Part shown: positions 17,118 to 26,186 of the stretch, one piece after another
Position numbering within the stretch: the stretch's first letter is position 1
Layout: the number at the start of each line of letters is the position of its first letter
Assembly (NCBI GenBank): GCA_020852965.1
Contig: JADYZV010000044.1
Coordinates: forward strand, 16,685-80,684
Length of the DNA: 64,000 nucleotides
Direction of reading: 5' to 3'
Origin: Pirellulaceae bacterium
Lineage (GTDB): Bacteria; Planctomycetota; Planctomycetia; Pirellulales; Pirellulaceae
Program-made: the position numbers and the translations under genes
The notes under the pieces: model-generated
Told to the model about the DNA's origin: nothing
Database searches by the model: none
Seen by the model: only the letters and a program-made list of their open reading frames with translations

Positions 17118-19556
17118 ATGCCGAAAAAGAAATATTCGCGGAGTATCTATGGACGACGAATCGTTGGAGCTTGCGGTTGGGTAGCTACGGCCTGCCTGTT
17201 GGCGGGCTGCAATCCAGGGCGCGAGGCAACATCGATTGATTTATCTCAAGCCACCTATGTTGGGCAGGCAGCTTGTGTCAACTGCCATCAGCAGCAGGCT
17301 CACCTACACGCCGGCTCACAGCACCAACAGGCGATGCAAGCCGCTACGGAAGCGACGGTACTGGCCGACTTCAACGATGCCACACTCGAACATCACGGTG
17401 TAGCCAGTCGCATGTTTCGCGACGGGGACGCGTTCATGGTGCGCACCGAAGGCCCCGATGGAGAACTGGCTGACTTCGAAGTCAAATATGTCTTTGGCGT
17501 TACGCCATTGCAACAATACATGGTTGAATTCCCCAGCAGCACGGCCACCATGGCTGAAGGTGAAATCCCACGCGTTCAGGTTTTACGACTGTGCTGGGAT
17601 ACTCTGCGCAAGACATGGTTCTATCTACCACCACCCGATGTTGCTGACAAGCTCGCTCCGGACGACGACTTGCACTGGACCGGCGTCGCCCAACGCTGGA
17701 ATAACATGTGCGCCGATTGCCACAGCACCGACTACCGCAAGAACTTCGTTCCTCCCCAACCGAATGCCTTCCCACCACCCCCTCCCCCCAATGACATTCC
17801 GGGGTCCTATCATTCGACGTTTGTGGAGATGCACGTTAGCTGCGAAGCCTGTCATGGACCAGGAAGCGTACACGTCGATCTGGCCAGCCGCTGGTTTCCA
17901 GGTTGGAATCGGCAGCGCGGCTATGGACTGGCCAACTTGAAAGCCTCAGCAGAAAATGAAATCCAAGCCTGCGCTCCGTGCCACAGTCGTCGCAGCATGG
18001 TACAGGGCGGCTTTCACGCAGGGGACAACTTCTATGATTTCTATTCCAATCAATTGTTGACCGAGCCTATCTACTATGCCGACGGTCAAGTCCTGGATGA
18101 AGACTACGTGCACGGTTCTTTCATCCAAAGCAAGATGTACCATCGCGGGATTCGCTGCAGCGATTGCCACGACCCTCACACCGCGCAGTTGAAGCGGGAG
18201 GGGAATGACGTCTGTACATCGTGCCACCAGCATCCGCAGGCCAAATACGACACGGTGGCCCATCATCGTCACCTGCCTGGAAGCGTGGGCGCACAGTGTG
18301 TCAACTGCCACATGCCCAGCACGACCTACATGGAAGTCGACGCGCGACGAGATCACTCGCTGCGCATACCGCGTCCCGACTTGAGTCTTCAACTCGATAC
18401 GCCCAATGCCTGTACGAGCTGCCATGTGAAGCTTGACAACATAGCTGAAGAGAAGCGACCAGGACTAAAGCTCTACCAAGACTGGTTGGCCGCGGCGCGC
18501 GAGGGCGATGAACAAGTCAAGGCGGAGCTGAAGCGCGCGGACGCCTGGTGCGATGCGGCCTGTGACGAGTGGTACGGGCCGACTCGACGGCGTGACGAGC
18601 ATTTTGGATTGGCCCTGGCGGCTGGCCAGCGGGGCGATGCGACCGCGCGCGAGCAGCTCACCGCACTCCTGAGCCGACGTGGCGCTGAAGCTCCAGCCAT
18701 CGCGCGCGCTACGGCATTGCAGATTCTATCGCGCATCGATCCTCATCAAGCTGCGATCGAAGCTAGCCGAGCGGTCGACGATGAGCATCCGTTGGTGCGC
18801 AGCACGGCCGCTCAAACCCTGCTGGGGCATCCGCAAGCGACGCTGGCTGTGTCTCAGCTTGAGCAAGCCCTCACGGACCCGGTGCGCATCGTACGCACCG
18901 AGGCGGCCCGCAGCTTACTGGAATTCCCTCATGAATTGGTAAGTAGCTCAGCGGGCGCCGCGTGGCGTGCTGCGCTCGATGAGCTGGTAGAAGGGATTGA
19001 ACTGCACAACGATCGGGCTGGCGCCCATGTCGAGTTGGGACTGATCGCGACGCGCCAAGGCAGGCGTCAACAGGCGATCATGCACTACGAGACGGGCATC
19101 GCCGTCGAGCCCCTGGCGACCGGCTCACGATCCAACCTAGCCTCGCTATTACAAGAAAACTTACAAGCTTCGCAGGCAGCCGGTGCTCCTTCGTCTATGT
19201 CGACGACAGCTCTGGAGGAGGAAATCACGAGATTGAGAAAAGCGGAGTTGCCGCTACTGGCTCGCGATGCGGGGCTACTCCCCGACGCGGCTGCGCTGCA
19301 GTATCGATACGGACTAGCGTTGTACTTAGATGGACAGCGCGAAGCGGCCCTGCCGATCTTGATCCGAGCTGCCGAGCTAGAACCGAGCGACGCACAGTTT
19401 TCCCAAGCCACCGCGCTGCTAGCCGAAGCGCTCGAGCGGTGGCCCGAGGCGCAAAGCTGGGCCGCTGAAAACGTTCGACGCGCTGGTGAGTCCCCTGAAT
19501 CGCTGCTGCTGCAAAATAGAATCGAACAAGCCGCCGCCCAAGCTTCCGAGAAGTAA
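17118..19556 (+). CDS. Octaheme c-type cytochrome lipoprotein with HEAT and TPR repeats
   Basis: About 812 residues from the ATG at 17118; an upstream in-frame TTG at 17034 would precede the signal sequence. The N-terminal signal ends in a lipobox, LLAGC. The first 460 residues carry eight CxxCH heme sites in order: CVNCH, CADCH, CEACH, CAPCH, CSDCH, CTSCH, CVNCH, CTSCH. The spacing resembles the multiheme cytochrome c554/c' family. The rest is HEAT-like (about 500-620) and TPR-like (about 640-800) helical repeats, probably for protein contacts. It is likely an exported lipid-anchored electron-transfer protein; substrate or partner is unknown. A family C repeat follows the stop. Confidence 0.85.
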   Translation: MPKKKYSRSIYGRRIVGACGWVATACLLAGCNPGREATSIDLSQATYVGQAACVNCHQQQAHLHAGSQHQQAMQAATEATVLADFNDATLEHHGVASRMFRDGDAFMVRTEGPDGELADFEVKYVFGVTPLQQYMVEFPSSTATMAEGEIPRVQVLRLCWDTLRKTWFYLPPPDVADKLAPDDDLHWTGVAQRWNNMCADCHSTDYRKNFVPPQPNAFPPPPPPNDIPGSYHSTFVEMHVSCEACHGPGSVHVDLASRWFPGWNRQRGYGLANLKASAENEIQACAPCHSRRSMVQGGFHAGDNFYDFYSNQLLTEPIYYADGQVLDEDYVHGSFIQSKMYHRGIRCSDCHDPHTAQLKREGNDVCTSCHQHPQAKYDTVAHHRHLPGSVGAQCVNCHMPSTTYMEVDARRDHSLRIPRPDLSLQLDTPNACTSCHVKLDNIAEEKRPGLKLYQDWLAAAREGDEQVKAELKRADAWCDAACDEWYGPTRRRDEHFGLALAAGQRGDATAREQLTALLSRRGAEAPAIARATALQILSRIDPHQAAIEASRAVDDEHPLVRSTAAQTLLGHPQATLAVSQLEQALTDPVRIVRTEAARSLLEFPHELVSSSAGAAWRAALDELVEGIELHNDRAGAHVELGLIATRQGRRQQAIMHYETGIAVEPLATGSRSNLASLLQENLQASQAAGAPSSMSTTALEEEITRLRKAELPLLARDAGLLPDAAALQYRYGLALYLDGQREAALPILIRAAELEPSDAQFSQATALLAEALERWPEAQSWAAENVRRAGESPESLLLQNRIEQAAAQASEK

Positions 19557-19598
19557 ATGGCTTGCTCAAGGGCAATACCGCTGCGTTGCTTTAGCTCG

Positions 19599-19895
19599 GA
19601 TTATTCATGAATACCTAAATCATGCTGAAAGGTACCCTCCAGCGTGCACTCGTTGTACCGCACATCTCGATATTGCGACGGCCCCATGCCAGCTTGACTG
19701 GCGTAAGCCAAGTTTTATGGTCAGTACACGACGGAAACACCCCAGCCTTACCACTTTTCCACCCGCCCGCCACCTGAGGTGGCGGGCGGGTGGAAAAGTG
19801 GGGGCACTGGTGGGGCCTTGATCTATATTCAAAACTCGTTCACCCGTGAGGCAAGCTCACAGGGGTCCCAAAAAAAGTTATGTGGTACAACGAGC
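19599..19895 (+). repeat. Family C composite element, copy 2 (left terminal repeat retained)
   Basis: The left terminal repeat (19599-19665) begins GATTATTCATGAATACCTAA and ends GTACCGCACAT. Module 1 follows (19676-19718), then a perfect hairpin at 19751-19801 whose 24-base arms (CCACTTTTCCACCCGCCCGC...) close around a tiny loop. One module 3 starts at 19820. The inner end of the right terminal repeat, ATGTGGTACAACGAG, is at 19880-19894, but the outer part is missing, replaced by G-rich sequence. It lies between the multiheme cytochrome and sialidase-like genes. Confidence 0.85.
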
Positions 19896-19937
19896 AGCGG
19901 GCGCTAGGGTCGCGAGTAATGCGGGGTAAAGGGGGCA

Positions 19938-20049
19938 GGAGTCAATTGCCGTATGGGGTAGAGAGGGCAGGGGTAAAGGGGGCAGGGGTAAAGGGGGCAG
20001 GAGCGAATTGTACAAAGCACCCGAAGGGCCGCTGGCGGCAATTGACTCC
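19938..20049. repeat. Perfect 13-bp inverted repeat flanking G-rich tandem units
   Basis: GGAGTCAATTGCC (19938-19950) is exactly inverted as GGCAATTGACTCC (20037-20049). Between them lie two head-to-tail copies of the 15-mer GGGTAAAGGGGGCAG (19971-20000), and a third partial copy precedes the left arm. A family B arm-like sequence, CCGTCCACTACCC, follows at 20068-20080. The block directly abuts family C copy 2 and has no coding frame. Confidence 0.65.
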
Positions 20050-20114
20050 TAGCCCCGTTACCCGCGCCGTCCACTACCCTAAATTTGAACGTTGATGGGC
20101 CACTTGAATTCACT

Positions 20115-21341
20115 CTACGGCTTCGACTCAACCTTGTTTGGATCCCAAATCGTCGCGGCGATGTAGCGTTCTGGGCCAGCGACGGTATCCCAGAAGTAAT
20201 AGGCGGTTACTACATGACCACTGGCGGTTTGAATACTGCGCGGATAGCCCATGTCGCGTCCCCCGCCGTCGGTGCGCAGCAAAATCGGTTTACCCCACGT
20301 CTGCCCATCGTCGCCAGATAGCCGCGCAAGCATTTGAAACGGAGCGGCGCGGTAGGCATAGGTCAGGCAAATGCGACCATCGATCAATCGCAAGACGGCG
20401 GGAGGGGACCCTTCACCGGTATCCGCTACCGGACGATTGAGGTAGCTCCATGTGATGCCATTGTCGAGCGATCGATAGGCTTCGAGGTAACTCTTGCCCA
20501 TGTCGGGTTCGCGCACGCGCGTGATCGTGAGTAGATGGTTTGAGGAGATTCGGACGGTCGAGGGCATGATTTCGTAGCCCGCTATTTCGTCATGGACCCA
20601 TGACAAGAATTGAAAAGTCTGGCAGCCGTCGTCTGTTCGGGCGCAGAAAACGCGTCCTTCCAATCCATTGCTTTTGGCTGCTGTTAACATGACCGTCGCC
20701 GAGCTTGCGCTATCGATGATCATGTCAGTGCGGGCGGCGATCTTCAAACCTCCCATGCTCGGTAACGCGAAGGGCCCCGACCATACATGCCCCCGATCGT
20801 AGCTATAAGAAAACTCCGACTGACCACCATCTTTGTCATCCATGCGCAGCGCCATGGCAAAGTCGGGGTGGGTCAGTTCGACCGGCTTTGTGCAAGAGCG
20901 CAGAGCCGGAACGGCGGCGTCCGAGTGTTCGATACCGTGCAGTGACTTACCACGAGGGATCAAATAACCTTGTTGATTAGGGAATTCAGTGGTCCACGTT
21001 ACTCCACCGTCCAGGCTGCGCGCGAGCAAGAAATCTTCAGGTTTATTTCGGTCGATGTTATGCATCGCATTGCCGTGATTGAAGTGGTAACCGCGACTAA
21101 AGCCCAACAGCAGTTCTTCCCCCCAGCACCAAAAGCCGTGATTTGCGGGCCAACCTGCAAATCGCCCCGGCTCGCGATATACGACGACTTGCTGAACCAC
21201 CGCAGGGTGGATTTTGTTTTCCGCGGCCGCTTGAGCGGAGCAGCGTTGCGAGCCTATTTGTAGCACAACTGTCATGCAGCAGGCCATGAATGCACTGTGG
21301 TTCAGAACGACAGATAGAGTTGGGTGGCAATGGACGCGCAT
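20115..21341 (-). CDS. Secreted sialidase-like Asp-box beta-propeller protein
   Basis: A 408-residue exported protein with a long signal region to about residue 40 and a GGAGA ribosome site before the ATG at 21341. It has four recognisable Asp boxes (S-x-D-x-G-x-x-W type): RSLDGGVTWT, SYDRGHVWSG, RSLDNGITWS and LSGDDGQTWG. These mark the six-bladed sialidase/neuraminidase fold. The C-terminal block SGHVVTAYYFWD is typical of planctomycete sialidase-like proteins. Catalytic specificity cannot be assigned: members include exo-sialidases, other glycosidases and non-catalytic sugar binders. It is separate from the polysaccharide locus at 32-57 kb. Confidence 0.75.
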   Translation of the reverse strand: MRVHCHPTLSVVLNHSAFMACCMTVVLQIGSQRCSAQAAAENKIHPAVVQQVVVYREPGRFAGWPANHGFWCWGEELLLGFSRGYHFNHGNAMHNIDRNKPEDFLLARSLDGGVTWTTEFPNQQGYLIPRGKSLHGIEHSDAAVPALRSCTKPVELTHPDFAMALRMDDKDGGQSEFSYSYDRGHVWSGPFALPSMGGLKIAARTDMIIDSASSATVMLTAAKSNGLEGRVFCARTDDGCQTFQFLSWVHDEIAGYEIMPSTVRISSNHLLTITRVREPDMGKSYLEAYRSLDNGITWSYLNRPVADTGEGSPPAVLRLIDGRICLTYAYRAAPFQMLARLSGDDGQTWGKPILLRTDGGGRDMGYPRSIQTASGHVVTAYYFWDTVAGPERYIAATIWDPNKVESKP

Positions 21342-21519
21342 GATGTCTCCATGGACTGAAATATTTGCGGTGCTAAGGCTCTGTCCACTACCGTAAAATC
21401 TATTTCATGACAAAACACAAATTGTTTGGCTTAGGACTCTATTCTCTGGCGCTGCTGCAGTCACAAGCCTCAGAAATCTACCGACTGGCGACGGTGGCTA
21501 GCGAGTTGCGGAACCAAGC

Positions 21520-23124
21520 CTACAACAATTTCGCCTCGGCCACATCGCGCATCGTTTTAAGATCGAGCTTGCCGCTGCCGAGGACGGGAATGGCGTCGAC
21601 TTGGACATAGCTATCGTCACCGGGGAGAAACAGATTGGGCAAACCGGCTTGGCTCATTTGCCGTATCAACTCTTGCTTGCCACACGGCAATTCGGTGTGC
21701 AAGACGACAATGCGCTCACCACGTTTTTCGTCTGGAACGGCGGTCACGGCCACGCGCATCGAGCCATCCTCATTGAGCCCGGCAATAGTGGTCAGCGTCT
21801 CTTCTATTTGGATGTGTGGTACCATCTCGCCACCGATTTTTGAAAAGCGGCTCATGCGCCCGGTGATGTGAATGAAGCCATCGGAGTCGAGGAAGCCTAC
21901 GTCGCCGGTACGATACCAGCCATCGTGCATGACCTCTGCGGTGAGCTCGGGTTGGTCCAAATAGCCCTGCATAACATTCGGGCCGCGGATTTCGAGCAAG
22001 CCGACTTCATCAATCCCCAGCGGCGTGTCGTGATCGATCGATACAATGCGTGCCTCGACATCGGTCATGGGCAAACCCACGCTCCCTTCGCGAATGCGCG
22101 AGCTGCCGGCTGCACCGGCGCGACTGGCCGGCACATTGACCGACACCAGCGGACTGAGCTCGGTGGTCCCATAGCCTTCGATGGGACGAATCGCGAACTT
22201 CTGCTCGAATTCTTCGGCCAATCCGAGCGGCATTTTCTCAGCCCCAAGCACTACGATTTCGAGCGACTTGAACTGCTGCGGCTCGACACGCCGCAAGTAG
22301 GCTCGAAGAAACGTCGGCGTCGCCAATAGAACGGTTGTCTGATAGTCCTCGGCCAATTTGCCGATCGGCCGAGCTTCCAGCGGGCTATAGTGGTAGACCA
22401 CCGAACAAGGAAGCGACATGCCCGCCCACAACGGAATGGTATAGCCGAACGAGTGAAAGAAGGGGAGGATCCCCAACACGACATCCTTTTCCGTCAAATG
22501 AATGGTGTCGTCGATACCGATGATATTGCTGGTGATGTTCTTACTAGTGAGCACGACTCCTTTGGGAACGCCGGTCGAGCCCGAAGTGAAAATGATCGTT
22601 ACCGGATCGTCGTGGGTTTTGTGCTGCAACCCCAGGCTGCGATGCAAGCCGGTGGCAGAACGCAAACGCGCATTGAAAAAAGCGGATAACTTGTCGCCAA
22701 GCGTGATGCGGTCTTTGATGTCCTCCAGGAATACCGTCGGGCAGCCGACGTCCAGACCGACTTTGTCGATGAACTTACGGCTGGTGATGACATGTTTCAA
22801 CCCAGCCTTTTCGCAACATTGCTTGAGCATCGCCGAATTGACGGTGTAATTCAGATTGACCGATACGCGATCGGCTAAGGCGACTGCCAAGTTGGTGGCT
22901 ACGGCGGGAACGGTGGGGGGCAAGAAGATCCCCACGCGATGTTCGTCTGGGTCGAGAACTTCGCGGAGTAGGTAGCGGCGCAGAGCCAAGGTCCGGACCA
23001 ACAGCTCTCGGCTGCTGAGCTTAGCTCCGGTGGAGTCGGCCGTCTTGAAGCGGCTACCACTTTGTTTGAGCTGCTGCAAAAGGCGCAGGGTGATGACCGG
23101 GGTGGAGGCGTCGTAGTGCGTCAT
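21520..23124 (-). CDS. AMP-dependent acyl-CoA/acyl-ACP synthetase (Aas-like)
   Basis: About 534 residues from the ATG at 23124 (MTHYDAST); an upstream start at 23175 adds 17 residues. It is an ANL-superfamily adenylating enzyme with the P-loop FTSGSTGVPKG, the substrate-side block FHSFGYT, GYGTTELSP, the hinge region YRTGDVGFLDSDG and GRMSRFSKIGGEMV. It most resembles the synthetase half of Aas, which activates fatty acids for lysophospholipid reacylation or CoA/ACP transfer. The acyltransferase half is absent. No neighbouring gene fixes the substrate. Confidence 0.82.
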   Translation of the reverse strand: MTHYDASTPVITLRLLQQLKQSGSRFKTADSTGAKLSSRELLVRTLALRRYLLREVLDPDEHRVGIFLPPTVPAVATNLAVALADRVSVNLNYTVNSAMLKQCCEKAGLKHVITSRKFIDKVGLDVGCPTVFLEDIKDRITLGDKLSAFFNARLRSATGLHRSLGLQHKTHDDPVTIIFTSGSTGVPKGVVLTSKNITSNIIGIDDTIHLTEKDVVLGILPFFHSFGYTIPLWAGMSLPCSVVYHYSPLEARPIGKLAEDYQTTVLLATPTFLRAYLRRVEPQQFKSLEIVVLGAEKMPLGLAEEFEQKFAIRPIEGYGTTELSPLVSVNVPASRAGAAGSSRIREGSVGLPMTDVEARIVSIDHDTPLGIDEVGLLEIRGPNVMQGYLDQPELTAEVMHDGWYRTGDVGFLDSDGFIHITGRMSRFSKIGGEMVPHIQIEETLTTIAGLNEDGSMRVAVTAVPDEKRGERIVVLHTELPCGKQELIRQMSQAGLPNLFLPGDDSYVQVDAIPVLGSGKLDLKTMRDVAEAKLL

Positions 23125-23319
23125 GCGCGGGTCTCGATAAGACTGGCTGTGCAAAGCGAAACGTATCGAACCCAAACGCTCGACGAGTCGCGTTCGTTAG
23201 CTGGGCTCACGTTTAAGTTACGCAGTTGCGTGGGGAGAACGCGGTCTATTGTGCGATCTTTGCTGCGGTCTGGGAAGAGGCTTTATGGAAAGCTATGACG
23301 GGACCCAGCACACGATACG

Positions 23320-23354
23320 AAAAAAGCCGAGAACCTGGGTCGGCACTCGGCTTT
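23320..23354 (-). terminator. Rho-independent terminator after the Cys-rich gene
   Basis: On the minus strand AAAGCCGAG (23354-23346) pairs with CTCGGCTTT (23331-23323) and runs into a T tract. It lies 36 bases beyond the stop at 23390 and upstream of the acyl synthetase gene. Confidence 0.8.
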
Positions 23355-23389
23355 AGCTTTAGCCTAAGCGGGAAAAACCTGCTTACGCA

Positions 23390-23929
23390 CTAGGCGGAAG
23401 GCGCATCTGCAGCAGGATCTGGCGTAGGCGCTGGCGCTGGTGGAGCCGACGCTGGAGCTGTGCTCTCCATGATTACACCCGCATCCAAGGTTTGGCTGCA
23501 ACTTGGGCAGTTGCTGACGCCAGTGCTGTACGATGCAGACGACACTCCGCAACTGCTACAACCCGACGATACGTGGTGATGGCCACAGCTACCGCAACTG
23601 TTGCAACCCGACGAACCGTGGTGGCCACAGCTACCGCAGCTTGGTGCTGGGCAGCAAACTGGGGCTGGTGCTGGGCAGCAAACAACTGGTGCTGGGCAGC
23701 AAACTGCAACGGTGGTGCCGCAGTCATTACGGCCAGCTCTCAGCTTGGCCAATAGTCCGCCGCTGCGCTGACGGCTCGCTTTGCCGCAGCAGTCGCCGCC
23801 GCGGGCGCCTGAAAACAGTCCGCCACTGTTACCGCCGCACTTGCGGGCAGCGTAGCAGTCTTGTGTCGTGAAGCCGGCGGAAACAAGCATGGCAAAGCCA
23901 GCGATGCCCGCAACTAAAACTCGATTCAT
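23390..23929 (-). CDS. Secreted cysteine-rich repeat protein
   Basis: A 179-residue protein starting at the ATG at 23929, chosen because AGGAGG stands 6 bases upstream; an upstream in-frame start at 24004 lacks this and precedes the signal peptide. Residues 1-26 are a signal peptide (VLVAGIAGFAMLVSAGF). The mature part is extremely Cys-rich: CCPAP units repeated four times (residues 76-97), then CGSCGHH-type Gly/Ser/Cys/His repeats. It ends in a Pro/Ala tail with a CPSC pair just before it. The pattern could bind metal or form a disulfide-cross-linked surface layer, both inference. The ribosome site and terminator indicate a well-expressed single gene. Confidence 0.78.
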   Translation of the reverse strand: MNRVLVAGIAGFAMLVSAGFTTQDCYAARKCGGNSGGLFSGARGGDCCGKASRQRSGGLLAKLRAGRNDCGTTVAVCCPAPVVCCPAPAPVCCPAPSCGSCGHHGSSGCNSCGSCGHHHVSSGCSSCGVSSASYSTGVSNCPSCSQTLDAGVIMESTAPASAPPAPAPTPDPAADAPSA

Positions 23930-24354
23930 CGGAAACCTCCTAAGGTTCTCTACATGATGTCGAATGGTCCAACCATTGGACCATCCTGGCGGGACATCCG
24001 CCAAAACTAACTAAGCCGAATTGACCCTGACGGTGGCAGCGTAAGTGCCGATTAAGCCGACTGGGTAATTTGTAACGATCTGGCAAATAGAGTATCGCGC
24101 TGGAAAAGCGTGTCAACCAGGGCAACGCCTCGGGTTTTACTATACTCACCCCCATCGGGTGGCACAATAAAAACTTTAATGGAAACGTGGCGAGCTGCTC
24201 AGCCGATTTGAAACGCTAATCCACCCGCAAACCACCTAAATTCTGCAGTCCTAAAATTCTTCGCAGCATTCCAGGCTACCGCGCAGACGATGGTTCAATG
24301 TAAGTGTGGTCCAGAACCACACGGATTGCAAGAGTTAAGCAAGGAAGAGCACGG

Positions 24355-25158
24355 ATGGCGAAGCGGATTTTAGCAGGCAAACGAGTCGTTTTGACGGGTG
24401 CCAGTAGTGGAATTGGCTGGTATTTGGCTTCGGAATTGGTGCGAGCGGGAGCGATGGTGGTCGTCACGGCGCGGCGCGATGAGCGGTTGCAAGCGTTGCG
24501 TCGATCGTTTGGCAATCCGCAAAAGCGATTGATAGCAGTGCCTGGCGATATCACCCAGGCGACTCATCGCCAGCGGCTAATTGAGACGACTGTCGGCGAA
24601 TTGGGTGGCATCGACATTATCATCAACAATGCAGGTATCGGTGCTATTGGTAGCTTTGAAGACGCCACTCCAGAGCGTCTGAGGCGAGTATTTGAAGTCA
24701 ATTTCTTTGCCGCAGCCGAGCTCACACGCTTGGCGCTGCCGTATCTGCGCCGAGGCGATCAGCCTGCCGTGTGCGTGGTCAATAGCGTGCTTGGCCATCG
24801 AGCCGTACCCGGCAAAAGCGAGTACTGTGCGGCGAAATTCGCCCTGCGAGGTTGGGCTGAAGCGCTGCGGGTCGAACTACGGCCGAACGGAATAGACGTA
24901 CTCTCGATTTCGCCGAGCACGACTCGCAGCGAGTTCTTCGGATCGCTGATCGACACGGCAGGGACTATCGTGCGGCGGCCGAATTTCCTTAGCCAGTCGC
25001 CCGAGAGCGTGGCGCACTCGATATTTCGGGCTTTGAAGGGGCGTAAACGCGAAATGATCCTGTCTCCAGGTGGAAAAGCATTGGTGTGGCTCAGCCAGCT
25101 CGCCCCACAGTTGATGGATCGTCTGCTGCTGCGCTACGGCATGCCAGCAGCCTGTTGA
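24355..25158 (+). CDS. Short-chain dehydrogenase/reductase
   Basis: A 267-residue classical SDR. The start ATG at 24355 follows AAGGAAG and gives MAKRILAGKRVVLTGASS. It has the cofactor motif TGASSGIG near residue 15, NNAG near 90, catalytic Ser in VNSVLG near 142 and the YCAAK catalytic Tyr/Lys near 155-159. It oxidises or reduces an unknown substrate with NAD(P). The C-terminal segment ends GKALVWLSQLAPQLMDRLLL, resembling the membrane-associated SDRs of the DltE/YqjQ type. It appears monocistronic. Confidence 0.88.
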   Translation: MAKRILAGKRVVLTGASSGIGWYLASELVRAGAMVVVTARRDERLQALRRSFGNPQKRLIAVPGDITQATHRQRLIETTVGELGGIDIIINNAGIGAIGSFEDATPERLRRVFEVNFFAAAELTRLALPYLRRGDQPAVCVVNSVLGHRAVPGKSEYCAAKFALRGWAEALRVELRPNGIDVLSISPSTTRSEFFGSLIDTAGTIVRRPNFLSQSPESVAHSIFRALKGRKREMILSPGGKALVWLSQLAPQLMDRLLLRYGMPAAC

Positions 25159-25542
25159 GAGTTCCATGGACGCTAGATCAGTGGACGCGATATCAGCACA
25201 TAGCTGGTCCGTCTGGGCTATACTGGGGCAGCCCTGGCAACGACCGCGACTAAGCACCCAAGCATAGTGCTCTGCCCACATGAATAATTAGGGTAGTGGA
25301 CGAGGTTTCGAGTCCGATTGATTCGCAATACGTTGGGGACTCGTTAACCGCTTGGGACTCGCGGGTCGCGTCCACTACCTCCAATTAAAAGGTGGCGGAA
25401 GCATTAGAATGTGGTCCATTCGTAGCCACGACGGCTTAATAGGACCGAAAACTAGTGCGTGGTTGCTTAATGCCGAGAAAAACCCGATTATTTATCCCAA
25501 TGGGGAATATAGCCTAGCTCTCGATGCTCAGTTCTATAGGCG
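25159..25542. other. Intergenic region holding a family B inverted repeat
   Basis: This 384-base gap contains the family B element at 25293-25378. Short open stretches on the plus strand overlap the element and have no convincing start or composition. No terminator or promoter is clear. Confidence 0.5.
25293..25378. repeat. Family B inverted repeat element
   Basis: Arms GTAGTGGACGAGGTTTCGAG and, inverted, GGGACTCGCGGGTCGCGTCC-ACTAC flank a core carrying a second GGGACTCG. After the right arm the sequence AATTAAAAGGTGGCGGAAGC resembles the stretch following the copy at 49.8 kb, so the element may extend further right. Confidence 0.75.
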
Positions 25543-26112
25543 GTGGATGTGGCGCAATTCTCGGATCCCAAACGCGATCCAAATCAAATCGATCGTGGGG
25601 GGATAACCCCCGAGCAGCGGCTGGCGCAGACAGAGCTATTGCTGGCCGCGCACCAGGAGGCGGTCTTTCGCTACGCCTACCGACTCTGTGGCTGCGCAGC
25701 TACCGCAGAAGACGTTACGCAAGAAGCGTTCCTGCGTGCCTTTCGCAATCTGCACCAATTGCGGGATGAGGCGGCAGCAGCGGGTTGGCTGTTGGCGATT
25801 GCTCGCAATGAGTTCCTGCGACTCTGCCGGAAGAAAGGGACCAACGTCGAACTGGTCGACCCGCAGATTTGCGACATAGCCGACAAGCCCCAGCCAGCGG
25901 CCATCGATCACCAAGAGTGGGTTGCCCAAGCGCTCGAGCAGCTTCCTGAAGAGTTTCGATTGGTGTTGCTAATGTACTATTTTGAAGAATTGAGCTATGC
26001 ACAAATCGCAGAACAACTCAAGATTCCCATCGGGACCGTCATGAGTCGTCTCAGCCGTGGCAAGTCACACCTTAAAACAGCACTGGACCAATCCCAGTTG
26101 GCACAAGATTAG
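25543..26112 (+). CDS. RNA polymerase ECF-type sigma factor
   Basis: A 189-residue sigma-70 family protein with region 2 (residues 28-95: FRYAYRLCG, AEDVTQEAFLRAF, AGWLLAIARNEFLRLCRK) and region 4 (residues 125-180: LEQLPEEFRLVLLMYYFEEL, SYAQIAEQL, PIGTVMSRLSRGK), with no region 3. This is the ECF layout. The start appears to be GTG at 25543; no ATG lies upstream in frame before the conserved region. It is followed 74 bases later by a one-TM protein that could be its anti-sigma partner. Confidence 0.88.
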   Translation: MDVAQFSDPKRDPNQIDRGGITPEQRLAQTELLLAAHQEAVFRYAYRLCGCAATAEDVTQEAFLRAFRNLHQLRDEAAAAGWLLAIARNEFLRLCRKKGTNVELVDPQICDIADKPQPAAIDHQEWVAQALEQLPEEFRLVLLMYYFEELSYAQIAEQLKIPIGTVMSRLSRGKSHLKTALDQSQLAQD

Positions 26113-26186
26113 CCCAGTCTGATGAGCCCAGTCTGGCAACGCTGGGGAATATGTTTCCCCGCTCATATAACTAAGAAGTTTTGACC

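Noticed and set aside
20115..21341. Assigning the Asp-box protein to the polysaccharide locus
   Set aside because: It lies more than 11 kb away, with several unrelated genes between.
25352..25606. Plus-strand open frame of 84 codons before the sigma factor gene
   Set aside because: Its start lies in a family B repeat and its end overlaps the sigma factor start; composition is not protein-like.
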